A stretch of 64,000 nt of DNA from a bacterium (lineage in GTDB: Bacteria > Bacillota > Bacilli > Lactobacillales > Streptococcaceae), in contig CAJNDO010000001.1 in assembly GCA_905221545.1 (NCBI GenBank), forward strand, positions 1 to 64,000, read 5' to 3'. The position numbers and the translations under genes were made by a program. How positions within the stretch are numbered: position 1 is the stretch's first letter; each line of letters starts with the position of its first letter. Positions 9,396 through 19,653 of this stretch are shown here, piece by piece. A model generated the notes under the pieces. It ran no database searches and was not told where the DNA came from. It saw only the letters and a program-made list of their open reading frames with translations.

Positions 9396-10370
9396 ATGGA
9401 CATTTATATTAAGAAAGCTATTATCCATCAGTTCAGTCCGGATGATACCGAGCTGTTCTTAGCGGATAAGTTTCTCAATATCACTCCAAAAATCGAAGAA
9501 TACCTTCGTAAAAAAATTGAACGTGTCTATTCAGATGAAGCTAAGACTGGGATTTTCGAAGAAGAAAATCCCTTCTTCAATCACATCACAGACGATTTAT
9601 TGGAAACATCAGTAACACTGGCGAATCTTTGGAAAGAAGAGTTTAGCATTTCTGAAAACTTCAAGACCAATGACTTGATTTTTGTGCAATTTTCTAAAGA
9701 AGGTGTGGAACATTTCGCTTTCTTGCGAATTGCACTGCGTGAGACCCTGACTCATCTCGGAGGAGAAGTTGATAATCCAATCAAGCTGACTCAGAATAAC
9801 CTGCCTGGATTTGGAACAGGGGCTGATGAGGCCTTGGTGGTTAATCTTCAAAGTCGCAAGTACCATCTGATTGAAAAACGAATCAAGTACAACGGAGCTT
9901 TCTTGAACTATTTTTCAGAAAATCTTCTTGCCGTCGCCCCTAAGATTTCACCTAAGAAATCCATCAAGGAACTGGAAAAGACAGCCCAGAAAATTGCTGA
10001 AACTTTTAACACAGATGATTTTCAATTTCAATCTAAGGTCAAATCCGCTATTTTTAATAACCTAGAAGAAAGCAATGAATTATCACCTGAGAAATTGGCT
10101 AATGACCTTTTTGACAACAATCTGACGGCTCGATTGAGCTTTATTGACCAAGTTAAAGAAGCCGTACCAGAGCCAGTTCAATTTGATGAAATTGATGCCA
10201 GTCGCCAATTAAAGAAATTTGAAAACCAAAAACTCTCCTTGTCAAATGGAATTGAGCTCATCGTTCCCAATAACGTCTATCAAGACGCCGAGTCTGTTGA
10301 GTTTATCCAAAATGACAATGGAACCTACTCTATCTTAATCAAAAATATCGAGGATATTCAAAGTAAATAA
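9396..10370 (+). CDS. Nucleoid-associated protein (NA37 / YejK-like)
   Basis: A 324-residue protein starting [15 protein letters not shown], which I recognise as the streptococcal member of the 37-kDa nucleoid-associated family (YejK/NdpA). The charged, mostly helical sequence has no membrane segment or catalytic motif. The upstream in-frame ATG at 9363 lies in glyA. The ATG at 9396, after CGAGGAC, is preferred. It overlaps the next gene by one base. The cellular role in Gram-positives is poorly defined. Confidence 0.75.
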   Translation: MDIYIKKAIIHQFSPDDTELFLADKFLNITPKIEEYLRKKIERVYSDEAKTGIFEEENPFFNHITDDLLETSVTLANLWKEEFSISENFKTNDLIFVQFSKEGVEHFAFLRIALRETLTHLGGEVDNPIKLTQNNLPGFGTGADEALVVNLQSRKYHLIEKRIKYNGAFLNYFSENLLAVAPKISPKKSIKELEKTAQKIAETFNTDDFQFQSKVKSAIFNNLEESNELSPEKLANDLFDNNLTARLSFIDQVKEAVPEPVQFDEIDASRQLKKFENQKLSLSNGIELIVPNNVYQDAESVEFIQNDNGTYSILIKNIEDIQSK

Positions 10371-10984
10371 TGTTTAAACGAATTCGAAGAGTGCTTGTAC
10401 TAGCAGTCTTCCTTTTTGCTGGCTATAAAGCTTACCGTGTTCACCAAGATGTCAAGCAAGTCATGACCTATCAACCCATGGTGCGCGAAATTTTGAGTGA
10501 AAAAGACACCCCAGCAAACGAAGAGCTCGTGCTCGCTATGATTTATACTGAAACAAAAGGTAAAGAAGGCGATGTCATGCAGTCTAGTGAGTCTGCAAGT
10601 GGTTCCACCAATACCATCAATGATAATGCCTCTAGCATTCGACAAGGTGTGCAAACTCTGACAGACAATCTCTATCTGGCTCAGAAAAAGGACGTTGATG
10701 TCTGGACGGCTGTGCAAGCCTATAATTTTGGTCCTGCCTATATCGATTTTATTGCCCAAAATGGCAAGGAAAATACCCTAGCACTGGCGAAACAGTACTC
10801 TCGTGATACGGTTGCTCCCTTGCTTGGTAATACAACTGGAAAGACTTATAGTTATATTCATCCCATTTCCATTTTTCACGGTGCTGAACTCTATGTAAAT
10901 GGGGGGAACTATTACTATTCTAGACAGGTGCAACTCAACCTTTATATCATCAAATGTTTCACTCTCTTTTCGACATCTGGCTAG
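10370..10984 (+). CDS. pvaA: PvaA-like cell-surface lysozyme (pneumococcal vaccine antigen A family)
   Basis: A 204-residue, probably extracellular, membrane-anchored protein. An uncleaved-looking N-terminal signal anchor (residues 8-22, [15 protein letters not shown]) precedes a lysozyme-like transglycosylase fold. [14 protein letters not shown] holds the candidate catalytic glutamate, MQSSESASG follows the usual substrate loop, and [14 protein letters not shown] is the goose-lysozyme-type AYN motif. The context next to glyA and the NA37 gene matches the pneumococcal pvaA locus. A rho-independent terminator overlaps its last codons (10973-10998). Confidence 0.85.
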   Translation: MFKRIRRVLVLAVFLFAGYKAYRVHQDVKQVMTYQPMVREILSEKDTPANEELVLAMIYTETKGKEGDVMQSSESASGSTNTINDNASSIRQGVQTLTDNLYLAQKKDVDVWTAVQAYNFGPAYIDFIAQNGKENTLALAKQYSRDTVAPLLGNTTGKTYSYIHPISIFHGAELYVNGGNYYYSRQVQLNLYIIKCFTLFSTSG

Positions 10985-10998
10985 TCCAGGTGTTTTTG
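10973..10998 (+). terminator. Terminator overlapping the pvaA stop
   Basis: An 8 bp stem (10973-10980 with 10986-10993) is followed by TTTTGTT. The stem includes coding sequence and the stop codon region of pvaA. Confidence 0.7.
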
Positions 10999-11057
10999 TT
11001 ATAAGTTTTCTTTAAGATAGATATATTACTCTAGAAAGGTAAAGGAGGAAATTCCCT

Positions 11058-12032
11058 ATGAGAAAGAAACTCTTTCTAACCAGTGCTGCGGTCTTGTGGG
11101 CAGTAACAGCTATGAATAGCGCCCATGCAGCAACAGATGTTCAAAAAGTTATCGATGAAACCTATGTTCAACCTGAATATGTCCTAGGTTCATCATTGTC
11201 TGAAGACCAAAAAAATCAAACTCTTAAAAAACTAGGCTACAATGCCTCAACAGACACCAAAGAACTCAAGACCATGACACCTGATGTCTATTCTAAAATT
11301 ATGAATGTGGCCAATGACTCTAGCTTACAGTTGTATTCATCAGCCAAGATTCAAAAACTAGGTGATAAGTCTCCACTTGAGGTCAAAATTGAAACACCAG
11401 AAAACATCACCAAGGTGACTCAGGATATGTACCGAAATGCAGCCGTAACCTTGGGTGTGGAACATGCTAAAATCACTGTAGCAGCTCCTATTCCAGTTAC
11501 AGGTGAGAGTGCTTTAGCAGGGATTTATTATTCACTAGAGGCTAATGGAGCTAAGGTACCGCAGGCCAACAAAGATTTGGCTCAAGAAGAGTTGAAGGCT
11601 TTGTCCGATATCAATGCTGAAAACAAGGACAAGTCAGGCTATGATGCTAATAAATTAAATGTTGCCCTAGCCGATATCAAGTCAGGACTCGCCAAAGCGA
11701 AAGAAAGCAAGGGAAATCTGACAGAAGAAGATGTCCGCAAAATCGTTGAAGATACCTTAAAAAATTACAAACTCGATCAGGTTATAACAGGAAACCAAAT
11801 CAATATCATCATCAATTTTGCTTTGAATCTCTCAAAGAGTGATATCCTAAGCAATACAGACTTCACTAAAACCCTAAATGACCTTAAACAAAGTATCGTA
11901 TCACAAGCTGGCGACAGTTTTAAAAATATCAACCTTAACTTTGATGCTGATAAGGCACTAGAAGACGGAGGTAACTTCTTAAGCTCCCTCTGGCAAGCCA
12001 TAGTCAACTTCTTCAAGAGTTTTGGTTCTTAA
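11058..12032 (+). CDS. Secreted DUF1002 family protein
   Basis: A 324-residue exported protein of unknown function. A classical signal peptide (MRKKLFLTSAAVLWAVTAMNSAHA, cleavage after AHA near residue 25) precedes the DUF1002-like region, rich in Asp, Lys and Asn. PIPVTGESALAGIY is the most recognisable block. A hydrophobic amphipathic tail ends it (SLWQAIVNFFKSF). There is no LPXTG, lipobox or choline-binding repeat, so it is probably released or loosely wall-bound. It has a strong AGGAGG-type ribosome site and follows pvaA after a terminator. Confidence 0.75.
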   Translation: MRKKLFLTSAAVLWAVTAMNSAHAATDVQKVIDETYVQPEYVLGSSLSEDQKNQTLKKLGYNASTDTKELKTMTPDVYSKIMNVANDSSLQLYSSAKIQKLGDKSPLEVKIETPENITKVTQDMYRNAAVTLGVEHAKITVAAPIPVTGESALAGIYYSLEANGAKVPQANKDLAQEELKALSDINAENKDKSGYDANKLNVALADIKSGLAKAKESKGNLTEEDVRKIVEDTLKNYKLDQVITGNQINIIINFALNLSKSDILSNTDFTKTLNDLKQSIVSQAGDSFKNINLNFDADKALEDGGNFLSSLWQAIVNFFKSFGS

Positions 12033-12050
12033 GAAAAATCATGGTATAAT
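12022..12050 (+). promoter_or_regulatory. Promoter of rlmCD
   Basis: TTGGTT (12022-12027), a 17 bp spacer and an extended -10 TGGTATAAT ending at 12050. The -35 lies within the last codons of the preceding gene. Confidence 0.65.
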
Positions 12051-12093
12051 AGATGGTAACCGTAACGTTGCTGTCTTTTTTGTCGGCCAATAG

Positions 12094-13540
<1,447 letters not shown>

Positions 13541-13770
13541 GTCAAAACATTGTAACGAAGGGGGTTAAGAGAACCCTTGAGTGTAAGCCTTTTTCTTGTT
13601 TAGAGGGGATGTATTAGAGTAGCCGCTCATAATTTATACTAGACCTGATAACTTATTTGAGACAGATTTTATTTCTATAAATACTGTGGGGATGTTTTTG
13701 TTACCAAAGATTTAAAGTTACTGTGTTAAAAAACCTCCCCACTTTTAAACTAATGTATTATAAAAATCAG
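13541..13770. other. Non-coding stretch after the rlmCD scar
   Basis: No credible gene is visible. Notable are a short GC-rich inverted repeat around 13556-13579 and a long imperfect palindrome (13686-13699 with 13728-13742, one mismatch, about 28 nt loop). The palindrome could be a terminator or a remnant of a miniature mobile element. The rest is AT-rich filler. Confidence 0.5.
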
Positions 13771-13800
13771 TTGACACAAGTGTTACACCTGTGATAGAAT
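13771..13800 (+). promoter_or_regulatory. Promoter with embedded operator for the RHH gene
   Basis: TTGACA (13771-13776) and TAGAAT (13795-13800) with an 18 bp spacer. The spacer contains TGTTACACCTGTGAT, which recurs as TGTAACACTAGTGAT before the second gene at 14041-14055. ACAC/GTGT half-sites suggest a repressor operator. Confidence 0.6.
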
Positions 13801-13818
13801 TAACTTGAGGTGATGAAA

Positions 13819-14007
13819 ATGGCAACCGATAAAAATAGAATCATGATTAGCTTGGATGATAAAAATTTAGAGAAACTTGAAAATTTAGTAGAAGATGCAA
13901 GAGATAGAAGAGGAATGCGACTAACAAAGTCCCAAGTTATTGAATTACTCCTAAATACTGTTGATTATTTCGATGATATTATGGGAGCTATTTACTCAAA
14001 AAAATAA
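13819..14007 (+). CDS. Ribbon-helix-helix (CopG/Arc-type) transcriptional regulator
   Basis: A 62-residue protein. A short N-terminal beta strand (KNRIMISLDD) is followed by helix A (KNLEKLENLVEDARDR) and helix B (TKSQVIELLLNTVDYF), the layout of RHH dimeric DNA-binding proteins. The ATG at 13819 is best spaced from GAGGTGAT. GTG 13810 and ATG 13813 are alternatives. Inferred role: autorepressor and repressor of the ATP-grasp gene through the repeated operator. A terminator follows, so the second gene must use its own promoter. Confidence 0.75.
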   Translation: MATDKNRIMISLDDKNLEKLENLVEDARDRRGMRLTKSQVIELLLNTVDYFDDIMGAIYSKK

Positions 14008-14031
14008 CAGCAAAAATGCTATTATTTTTTT
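14002..14031 (+). terminator. Terminator after the RHH gene
   Basis: The stem AATAACAGCA/TGCTATTATT (one mismatch) with an AAAA loop is followed by a long T-run. It overlaps the stop codon. Confidence 0.7.
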
Positions 14032-14058
14032 ACAAATTGGTGTAACACTAGTGATATA
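14029..14058 (+). promoter_or_regulatory. Promoter/operator of the ATP-grasp gene
   Basis: TTTACA (14029-14034) and GATATA (14053-14058) are separated by 18 bp, with TGTAACACTAGTGAT (14041-14055) overlapping the spacer and -10. The operator is shared with the RHH promoter. Confidence 0.5.
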
Positions 14059-14069
14059 GGAGTGATGAA

Positions 14070-14828
14070 ATGGTTGTTTATATTAGACAAAGCAAACTAC
14101 CAAGTGAAGTTTCAATTAATAAGTACAATGCTCAAGTAGGTGCCTACTTACAAGGAGAAGAAGTTATTTTATATAAATCTTTTTCTGAAATAAAACAGTT
14201 AACAAGCGATGATACAGTTGTAGATTATATAACGGAGACCAGAGCATTACTAAAAATGATGGGGTTAAACGTTCCGGTTTACGACTATCCTATTGAGCTT
14301 AAAGAGTTTTATGGTCGAAAGATTTATGCAGGCGTTTTAGGAGAGATTGTAAATATACCTGATAATTGGGGAAAATTTATTAAACCTAAAGCTGGATCAA
14401 AAGTCTTTACAGGAAGAGTTGTTAATGGAACCCGTGATTTGATAGGTATTGGTCTACCTTTCGACTATCCTATATGGATTAGTGAAGTTGTTGAATTCAT
14501 AGCTGAATGGCGTTGTTTTGTTTTGGATGGTTGCGTATTAGATGTTCGACCCTATACAGGTGATTATCATGCACAATTTGATCCTAGTATAATTGATAAA
14601 TCCATATCATGTTGGAAAGATGCGCCAATAGCTTATGGACTAGATATCGGTGTTACTCGAGATGGCAGAACACTTGTTGTTGAAGTAAATGATGGTTATG
14701 CATTGGGAAATTATGGCCTATCTCCTTTAAACTCAATCAATTTTCATAAAGCTAGATGGAAAGAAATGGTAAAACCTTATTTTGAAAAAAATGATGTTTT
14801 TAAAATGAAACAGAACTTTATTTTCTAA
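14070..14828 (+). CDS. ATP-grasp domain protein (DUF4343-like)
   Basis: 252 residues, cytoplasmic. The C-terminal half looks like an ATP-grasp ligase fold: EFIAEWRCFVLDG (Glu146, Arg148) and the metal-binding block LVVEVNDGYALGNYG (Glu205, Asn207). The N-terminal part has no recognised catalytic motif. ATP-grasp enzymes join a carboxylate to an amine or similar nucleophile through an acyl phosphate. The substrate here is unknown. It carries a strong AGGAG site and is followed 58 bp later by an ADP-ribosylglycohydrolase. That linkage suggests the pair acts on one nucleotide- or ADP-ribose-related substrate, which is inference only. Confidence 0.7.
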   Translation: MVVYIRQSKLPSEVSINKYNAQVGAYLQGEEVILYKSFSEIKQLTSDDTVVDYITETRALLKMMGLNVPVYDYPIELKEFYGRKIYAGVLGEIVNIPDNWGKFIKPKAGSKVFTGRVVNGTRDLIGIGLPFDYPIWISEVVEFIAEWRCFVLDGCVLDVRPYTGDYHAQFDPSIIDKSISCWKDAPIAYGLDIGVTRDGRTLVVEVNDGYALGNYGLSPLNSINFHKARWKEMVKPYFEKNDVFKMKQNFIF

Positions 14829-14886
14829 AATAAAATATATTAGTTACCCCAAATAGAAAGCATCAAAATGAACAAGGAGAAATCTT

Positions 14887-15741
14887 ATGCTTGGAGCAAT
14901 AGTTGGAGACATTATTGGTTCTGTTTACGAATGGAACAATATCAAAACAAAGGACTTTCCTTTATTTCGGAAAGACTGCTTTTTCACAGATGATACGGTT
15001 ATGACCTGTGCTGTCGCTGAAGCAATCATGAATGGTGGGCAAAAGGATGACTTTATTGATGCTATGAAGAAATATGGCAGAATGTATCCGGATGCTGATT
15101 ATGGTGCTCGGTTTAATGCATGGCTAAACAGCGATAACCGTGAGCCTTATAATAGTTTCGGGAATGGATCAGCTATGCGTGTTTCTCCCTGTTCTTGGGT
15201 CATGGACCGTAGTTTTTATGCAAGAGCTGGTATGTGGCCATCATCTAGAGGACTTGCTAGTCTTTCTGCAGAGGTAACTCATAACCATCCAGAAGGTATC
15301 AAAGGTGCCATGGCTACAGCTGATGCTATCTTTCTATGTCGTTTTTACTTTGGTGGTTATTGTAGCGAATATGAGCAACCAATTAACGACAATCCTACAG
15401 AATGTAAAAAACGGATTAAGGATTATATTGAGAAGGAATACGGATACAATCTATCTCAAACTTTAGATGAAATTCGCCCTACATACCGTTTCAACGAAAC
15501 TTGTCAGGATACTGTCCCTCAGGCCATTATTGCCTTTTTTGAAAGTACAGACTTTGAAGATGCGATAAGAAATGCCATCTCACTTGGTGGCGACAGTGAT
15601 ACACTTGCTGCAATCACTGGCAGCATAGCAGAGGCAGCTTATGGTATTCCTGATTGGATAAAGGAAAAAGCCTACTCTTATTTGGATGAACCCTTAAAGG
15701 ATGTACTAAGGCGATGGGATAATAAGGTTGATATAAAATAA
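14887..15741 (+). CDS. ADP-ribosylglycohydrolase family protein
   Basis: 284-residue DraG/ARH-type hydrolase that removes ADP-ribose from proteins or related conjugates using a two-metal site. It has the N-terminal GAIVGDIIGSVYE, the metal ligands FTDDT (residues 33-37), the GNGSAMRVSP loop and the C-terminal metal motif SLGGDSDTLAAITGS. All key acidic residues are present, so activity is expected. AAGGAG precedes the ATG. No ADP-ribosyltransferase is visible in the window, so it might reverse modification introduced elsewhere or act with the neighbouring ATP-grasp enzyme. Confidence 0.9.
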   Translation: MLGAIVGDIIGSVYEWNNIKTKDFPLFRKDCFFTDDTVMTCAVAEAIMNGGQKDDFIDAMKKYGRMYPDADYGARFNAWLNSDNREPYNSFGNGSAMRVSPCSWVMDRSFYARAGMWPSSRGLASLSAEVTHNHPEGIKGAMATADAIFLCRFYFGGYCSEYEQPINDNPTECKKRIKDYIEKEYGYNLSQTLDEIRPTYRFNETCQDTVPQAIIAFFESTDFEDAIRNAISLGGDSDTLAAITGSIAEAAYGIPDWIKEKAYSYLDEPLKDVLRRWDNKVDIK

Positions 15742-15863
15742 AAGAGTTTTAATCTCCGGTACTTCATATTTCTCTTTTCTGTACTTTCATTGTATAATGG
15801 GAATACGTTTAGTTGCATAGGATGAAATGTAACTATTTCTAACGGATTTCGAGGAGAAAATCA

Positions 15864-16745
15864 ATGAAAAAAGCAATGATAATTATCAACCCTACCTCTG
15901 GTGGGGAGAAGGCTCTGGATTATAAAGAAAAGCTGGAGAATAAAGCCAAAGAATACTTTGAATATGTTGAAACCAAAATTACTGAAAAAGCGCTGGATGC
16001 AACACATTTTGCTGAAGAAGCGTCTCGTGAGCAGTACGATGCAGTGGTGTGTTTTGGTGGAGATGGGACTGTAAACGAAGTCATTTCGGGTATTGCTGAG
16101 AGAGAATACGTTCCTAAGTTAGGTATTATCCCAGGCGGTACGGGTAACCTCATTACAAAACTGTTGGAAATCAACCAAGATATCGATGGCGCTATTGATG
16201 AACTCGATTTTGATCTAACTAATAAGATTGATATTGGTAAAGCAAATGATAACTATTTTGGTTATATCTTTAGTATCGGTTCTCTTCCTGAGGCGATTCA
16301 CAACGTTGAAATCGAGGACAAAACAAAATTCGGTATTTTAGCCTATGCTGTTAATACTATGAAGTCTGTCATGACGGATCAGGTCTTTAACATTAAGGTT
16401 GAAACAGAAAATGGAAATTATGTTGGTGAAGCGAGCCATGTTTTGGTTCTCTTGACAAATTACTTCGCTGACAAAAAAATCTTTGAAGAAAATAAAGATG
16501 GCTATGCCAATATTTTGATTCTGAAAGATGCGTCTCTATTCTCTAAATTATCCGTTATTCCTGATTTATTGAAAGGCGATGTTGTCGCAAATGATAATAT
16601 CGAGTATATCAAAGCGCGCAATATTAAAATTTCTTCTGATAGTGAATTGGAGTCAGATGTTGATGGCGATAAATCGGATAACCTACCTGTAGAAATCAAG
16701 GTCCTAGCTCAGCGAGTAGAAGTATTTTCAAAACCGAAAGAGTAA
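15864..16745 (+). CDS. Diacylglycerol/lipid kinase family protein
   Basis: 293-residue DAGK-catalytic-domain protein (DgkB/YegS/BmrU type). It has the phosphate-binding NPTSGG near the N terminus, the signature FGGDGTVNEVISG, and GIIPGGTGNLITK. These kinases phosphorylate diacylglycerol or other lipids, recycling DAG from lipoteichoic acid synthesis, but the substrate cannot be told from sequence. It has its own TATAAT (15793-15798) and GAGGAG ribosome site. It lies in the accessory stretch downstream of rlmCD. In pneumococcus a similar gene, as I recall, is part of pathogenicity island 1. Confidence 0.85.
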   Translation: MKKAMIIINPTSGGEKALDYKEKLENKAKEYFEYVETKITEKALDATHFAEEASREQYDAVVCFGGDGTVNEVISGIAEREYVPKLGIIPGGTGNLITKLLEINQDIDGAIDELDFDLTNKIDIGKANDNYFGYIFSIGSLPEAIHNVEIEDKTKFGILAYAVNTMKSVMTDQVFNIKVETENGNYVGEASHVLVLLTNYFADKKIFEENKDGYANILILKDASLFSKLSVIPDLLKGDVVANDNIEYIKARNIKISSDSELESDVDGDKSDNLPVEIKVLAQRVEVFSKPKE

Positions 16746-16808
16746 AAGGTAAAAATTAGTTTATTATTCACAACGAAATTAAGTTCTATATCAACGATTG
16801 GAGGAGGA

Positions 16809-17300
16809 ATGAATTCTCTATTTGATGAATTTCGAACAATTTGTTCTCATTTAAACCAAGTCGGAATCACTCCGACGCTTATGGGTTCTTTGGGGTTTGA
16901 ATACCGATCAAATGAAGAATGGAGGCCGTCTGACATTGACATTCATGTGCCTGGTGATTCTAGAGGTTGGGAAGCACCTGATCATCTCAGAATTTATGAG
17001 TGGGACAAGATAATGAAAGTGATGAAACACTTAGGCTATGCCCTAATAGATATTCATGAGCATGAATTCCAAAAAGATGGTCTGAGTGTTGAATTCGGAA
17101 GTATCGATTCTTTACCTGATTTTGCAGGAGTTTCGGAATCGGATATAGAGCTGATTCATCTCGAAAACATCACTTTTCGCGTTCCAAGTTTGGAACAGTT
17201 TTTAAGTATTTACAAGGCTTTTTCCCAAGATTCTTATCGAAATGAGCACAATAACAATAAGGATTTTAAAAAAATTGAGTGGCTGGAAAGATATTTGTAA
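16809..17300 (+). CDS. Nucleotidyltransferase-fold protein, hypothetical
   Basis: 163 residues. TLMGSLGFEYRS followed by WRPSDIDIHVPG resembles the GS...DxD core of nucleotidyltransferases (MNT/lincosamide-type). A third acidic residue is available in DGLSVEFGS. It is too small for a full antibiotic-modifying enzyme, and no HEPN partner is adjacent. The ribosome site GGAGGAGG is very strong. There is no promoter of note, so it is possibly cotranscribed with the lipid kinase 63 bp upstream. Function unknown. Confidence 0.6.
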   Translation: MNSLFDEFRTICSHLNQVGITPTLMGSLGFEYRSNEEWRPSDIDIHVPGDSRGWEAPDHLRIYEWDKIMKVMKHLGYALIDIHEHEFQKDGLSVEFGSIDSLPDFAGVSESDIELIHLENITFRVPSLEQFLSIYKAFSQDSYRNEHNNNKDFKKIEWLERYL

Positions 17301-17383
17301 ATCATCATTTGAAAAGTAGCAAGTTGTAAGACTGGCTGCTTTTTTATTTATAGAACCAAACCACTAGAATCTACGGACAAGCC

Positions 17384-17439
17384 TTGAAAATAAAATACGA
17401 AAGTAGTATACTAGAATCACAATTATGAAAACGTTTGCG
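17384..17439 (+). promoter_or_regulatory. Promoter and cre site of the neopullulanase gene
   Basis: TTGAAA (17384-17389) and TATACT (17407-17412) have a 17 bp spacer. They are followed by TGAAAACGTTTGCG (17426-17439), which matches the catabolite-responsive element. Its position just downstream of the start of transcription predicts CcpA repression by blocking elongation or promoter clearance. Confidence 0.7.
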
Positions 17440-17476
17440 TCGTAAATGCAACCAAGTAAATCAGGAGACAAATACA

Positions 17477-19219
17477 GTGGAAGTAACAGCCATTTACCAT
17501 AGGCCAGAGTCAGAGTTTGCCTATCTTTACAAGGATAAAAAAATTCATATTCGAATTCGTACTAAGAAAGGGGACATTGAAAGTATCAACTTGCATTATG
17601 GTGATCCTTTTATTTTTATGGAAGAGTTTTATCAAGACATAAAGAAAATGGCCAAGCTGACTTCTGACACCATCTTTGACTATTGGCAGGTTGAAGTGTC
17701 CGTTGACTTTGCACGTATCCAGTATCTTTTTGAACTCACGGATACAGAAGGCCAGAGCATTTTGTACGGCGATAAAGGCTGCGTAGAAAATTCTCTAGAA
17801 AATCTTCATGCTATTGGGAATGGATTTAAACTGCCTTATCTTCATGAGATTGATGCCTGTCGAGTTCCCGACTGGGTTTCAGATACGGTGTGGTATCAGA
17901 TATTTCCTGAGAGATTTGCCAATGGAAATGCTCGATTAAACCCAGAAGGATCATTAGACTGGGATTCATCTATCACACCTCAGAGTGATGATTTCTTTGG
18001 TGGTGATTTACAGGGGATTATTGACCATCTGGATTACTTGCAAGACTTGGGTATTACTGGACTATATCTTTGTCCGATTTTTGAATCTACGAGTAATCAT
18101 AAGTACAATACGACAGATTATTTTGAAATTGACCGTCATTTTGGAGATAAGGAAACCTTTCGAAAACTGGTCGAGCAGGCACATCAGCGTGGCATGAAAA
18201 TCATGCTGGATGCTGTATTTAATCATATTGGTTCGCAATCGCCTCAATGGCAAGATGTTGTCCAAAATGGTGAACAGTCTGCTTATAAGGATTGGTTCCA
18301 TATTCAACAATTCCCAGTGACGACTGAAAAGCTAGCCAATAAGAGAGAGTTACCCTATCACGCTTTCGGTTTCGAGGACTATATGCCCAAGCTAAATACA
18401 GCCAATCCAGAGGTCAAGGACTATCTCTTAAAGGTTGCGACATATTGGATTGAAGAGTTTGATATTGATGCTTGGCGTTTGGATGTGGCTAATGAGATTG
18501 ACCATCATTTCTGGAAGGATTTTCGTAAGGCAGTTCTAGCTAAAAAGCCTGATCTTTATATCCTTGGAGAAGTCTGGCATACGGCTCAACCTTGGTTAAA
18601 TGGAGATGAGTTCCATGCGGTCATGAATTATCCTTTATCTGATAGTATCAAGGACTATTTCTTACGTGGTATTAAGAAGACGGACCAGTTCATCGATGAA
18701 ATCAATGGCCAATCTATGTATTACAAACAGCAGATTTCAGAGGTTATGTTTAATCTCTTGGATTCGCATGATACAGAACGAATCTTGTGGACGGCCAATG
18801 AAGATGCTCAACTGGTCAAATCAGCCCTAGCCTTTCTCTTTTTACAAAAAGGAACACCCTGCATCTATTATGGAACAGAGTTATCCTTGACTGGCGGTCC
18901 AGACCCAGATTGTCGTCGTTGTATGCCTTGGGAACGCGTATCAAGTGACAATGATATGCTGAATTTTATAAAGAAGCTAATCAAGATTCGCAAGCATGCG
19001 TCAGCAACCATTCAGCATGGCAAGTATAGTCTCCAAGAAATTAAAGCTGATGTAGTAGCTTTGGATTGGAGTTACGATAACCAAGTCATCAAAGCTATTT
19101 TCAACCAATCAAAAGAAGATTATCATTTACAAAAAGAAGCAGTAGCACTAGCAAGCAATTGCCAAGAATTGGAGAATCAGCTTGTCATCTCTCCAAAAGG
19201 ATTTGTGATTTTTCATTAA
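17477..19219 (+). CDS. GH13 neopullulanase / cyclomaltodextrinase
   Basis: 580-residue intracellular alpha-glucan hydrolase. An N-terminal beta domain (CBM34-like, residues 1-125) precedes the TIM barrel, with the four conserved GH13 regions DAVFNHIG, WRLDVANEID (nucleophile Asp), GEVWH (acid/base Glu) and LLDSHDTE. There is no signal peptide. The GTG at 17477, 8 nt after AGGAGA, is preferred over the upstream frame start at 17435, which overlaps the cre site. It cleaves maltodextrins, cyclodextrins or pullulan-derived sugars. It is solitary here, with no sugar transporter beside it. Confidence 0.88.
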   Translation: MEVTAIYHRPESEFAYLYKDKKIHIRIRTKKGDIESINLHYGDPFIFMEEFYQDIKKMAKLTSDTIFDYWQVEVSVDFARIQYLFELTDTEGQSILYGDKGCVENSLENLHAIGNGFKLPYLHEIDACRVPDWVSDTVWYQIFPERFANGNARLNPEGSLDWDSSITPQSDDFFGGDLQGIIDHLDYLQDLGITGLYLCPIFESTSNHKYNTTDYFEIDRHFGDKETFRKLVEQAHQRGMKIMLDAVFNHIGSQSPQWQDVVQNGEQSAYKDWFHIQQFPVTTEKLANKRELPYHAFGFEDYMPKLNTANPEVKDYLLKVATYWIEEFDIDAWRLDVANEIDHHFWKDFRKAVLAKKPDLYILGEVWHTAQPWLNGDEFHAVMNYPLSDSIKDYFLRGIKKTDQFIDEINGQSMYYKQQISEVMFNLLDSHDTERILWTANEDAQLVKSALAFLFLQKGTPCIYYGTELSLTGGPDPDCRRCMPWERVSSDNDMLNFIKKLIKIRKHASATIQHGKYSLQEIKADVVALDWSYDNQVIKAIFNQSKEDYHLQKEAVALASNCQELENQLVISPKGFVIFH

Positions 19220-19278
19220 AGAGCAATCATGAGCGTCAGGAAAATTGTAGTATCGAGAGCATTTTACAAACAGACTAT

Positions 19279-19307
19279 TTGTCGTCTTGCTACAATTGGT
19301 ATATAAT
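19279..19307 (+). promoter_or_regulatory. Promoter of the 19339-20370 gene pair
   Basis: TTGTCG (19279-19284) and TATAAT (19302-19307) with a 17 bp spacer. Confidence 0.6.
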
Positions 19308-19338
19308 TTAACTTAAAGAAAATAGGAGGACTAATCAG

Positions 19339-19650
19339 ATGGAATTAAAAGATTTTACAGAAAAAGAACAGGAAATGATTAAAAAGGGCCTGACTACATC
19401 TAAGATCAGTGACAAGGAAACTGCTGAGAAAATTCTTGCGCTCGTCCCACAAGACTTGATTAAGCGCATCCCGTTTTTCGTCAGAAAACATGCTACGACA
19501 CGTACGATTAAACGCATTTCAATTGAACACCCTGAACTCTACGCTGCAGCTCAAACAAGTGGTGAGATTCCAGAAAAAGAACGCGAAAAATTGCGTCAGA
19601 TTATCACGACTATCTTTGAACAAAAGATGAATAAGCATAGTATTAAGTAG
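19339..19650 (+). CDS. Conserved hypothetical, small helical protein
   Basis: 103 residues, soluble, highly charged and predicted all-helical (MELKDFTEKEQEMIKKGL...). I see no catalytic motif, membrane segment or signal. The C-terminal PEKEREKLRQIITTIFEQK looks like an extended helix. It has a good ribosome site (AGGAGG) and a clear promoter. The alpha/beta hydrolase gene follows 3 nt after its stop, so the two form an operon. I do not recognise the family. Confidence 0.6.
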   Translation: MELKDFTEKEQEMIKKGLTTSKISDKETAEKILALVPQDLIKRIPFFVRKHATTRTIKRISIEHPELYAAAQTSGEIPEKEREKLRQIITTIFEQKMNKHSIK

Positions 19651-19653
19651 AGA

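Noticed and set aside
10400..10759. 119-codon minus-strand frame inside pvaA
   Set aside because: It overlaps a well-supported gene completely and has no translation signals.
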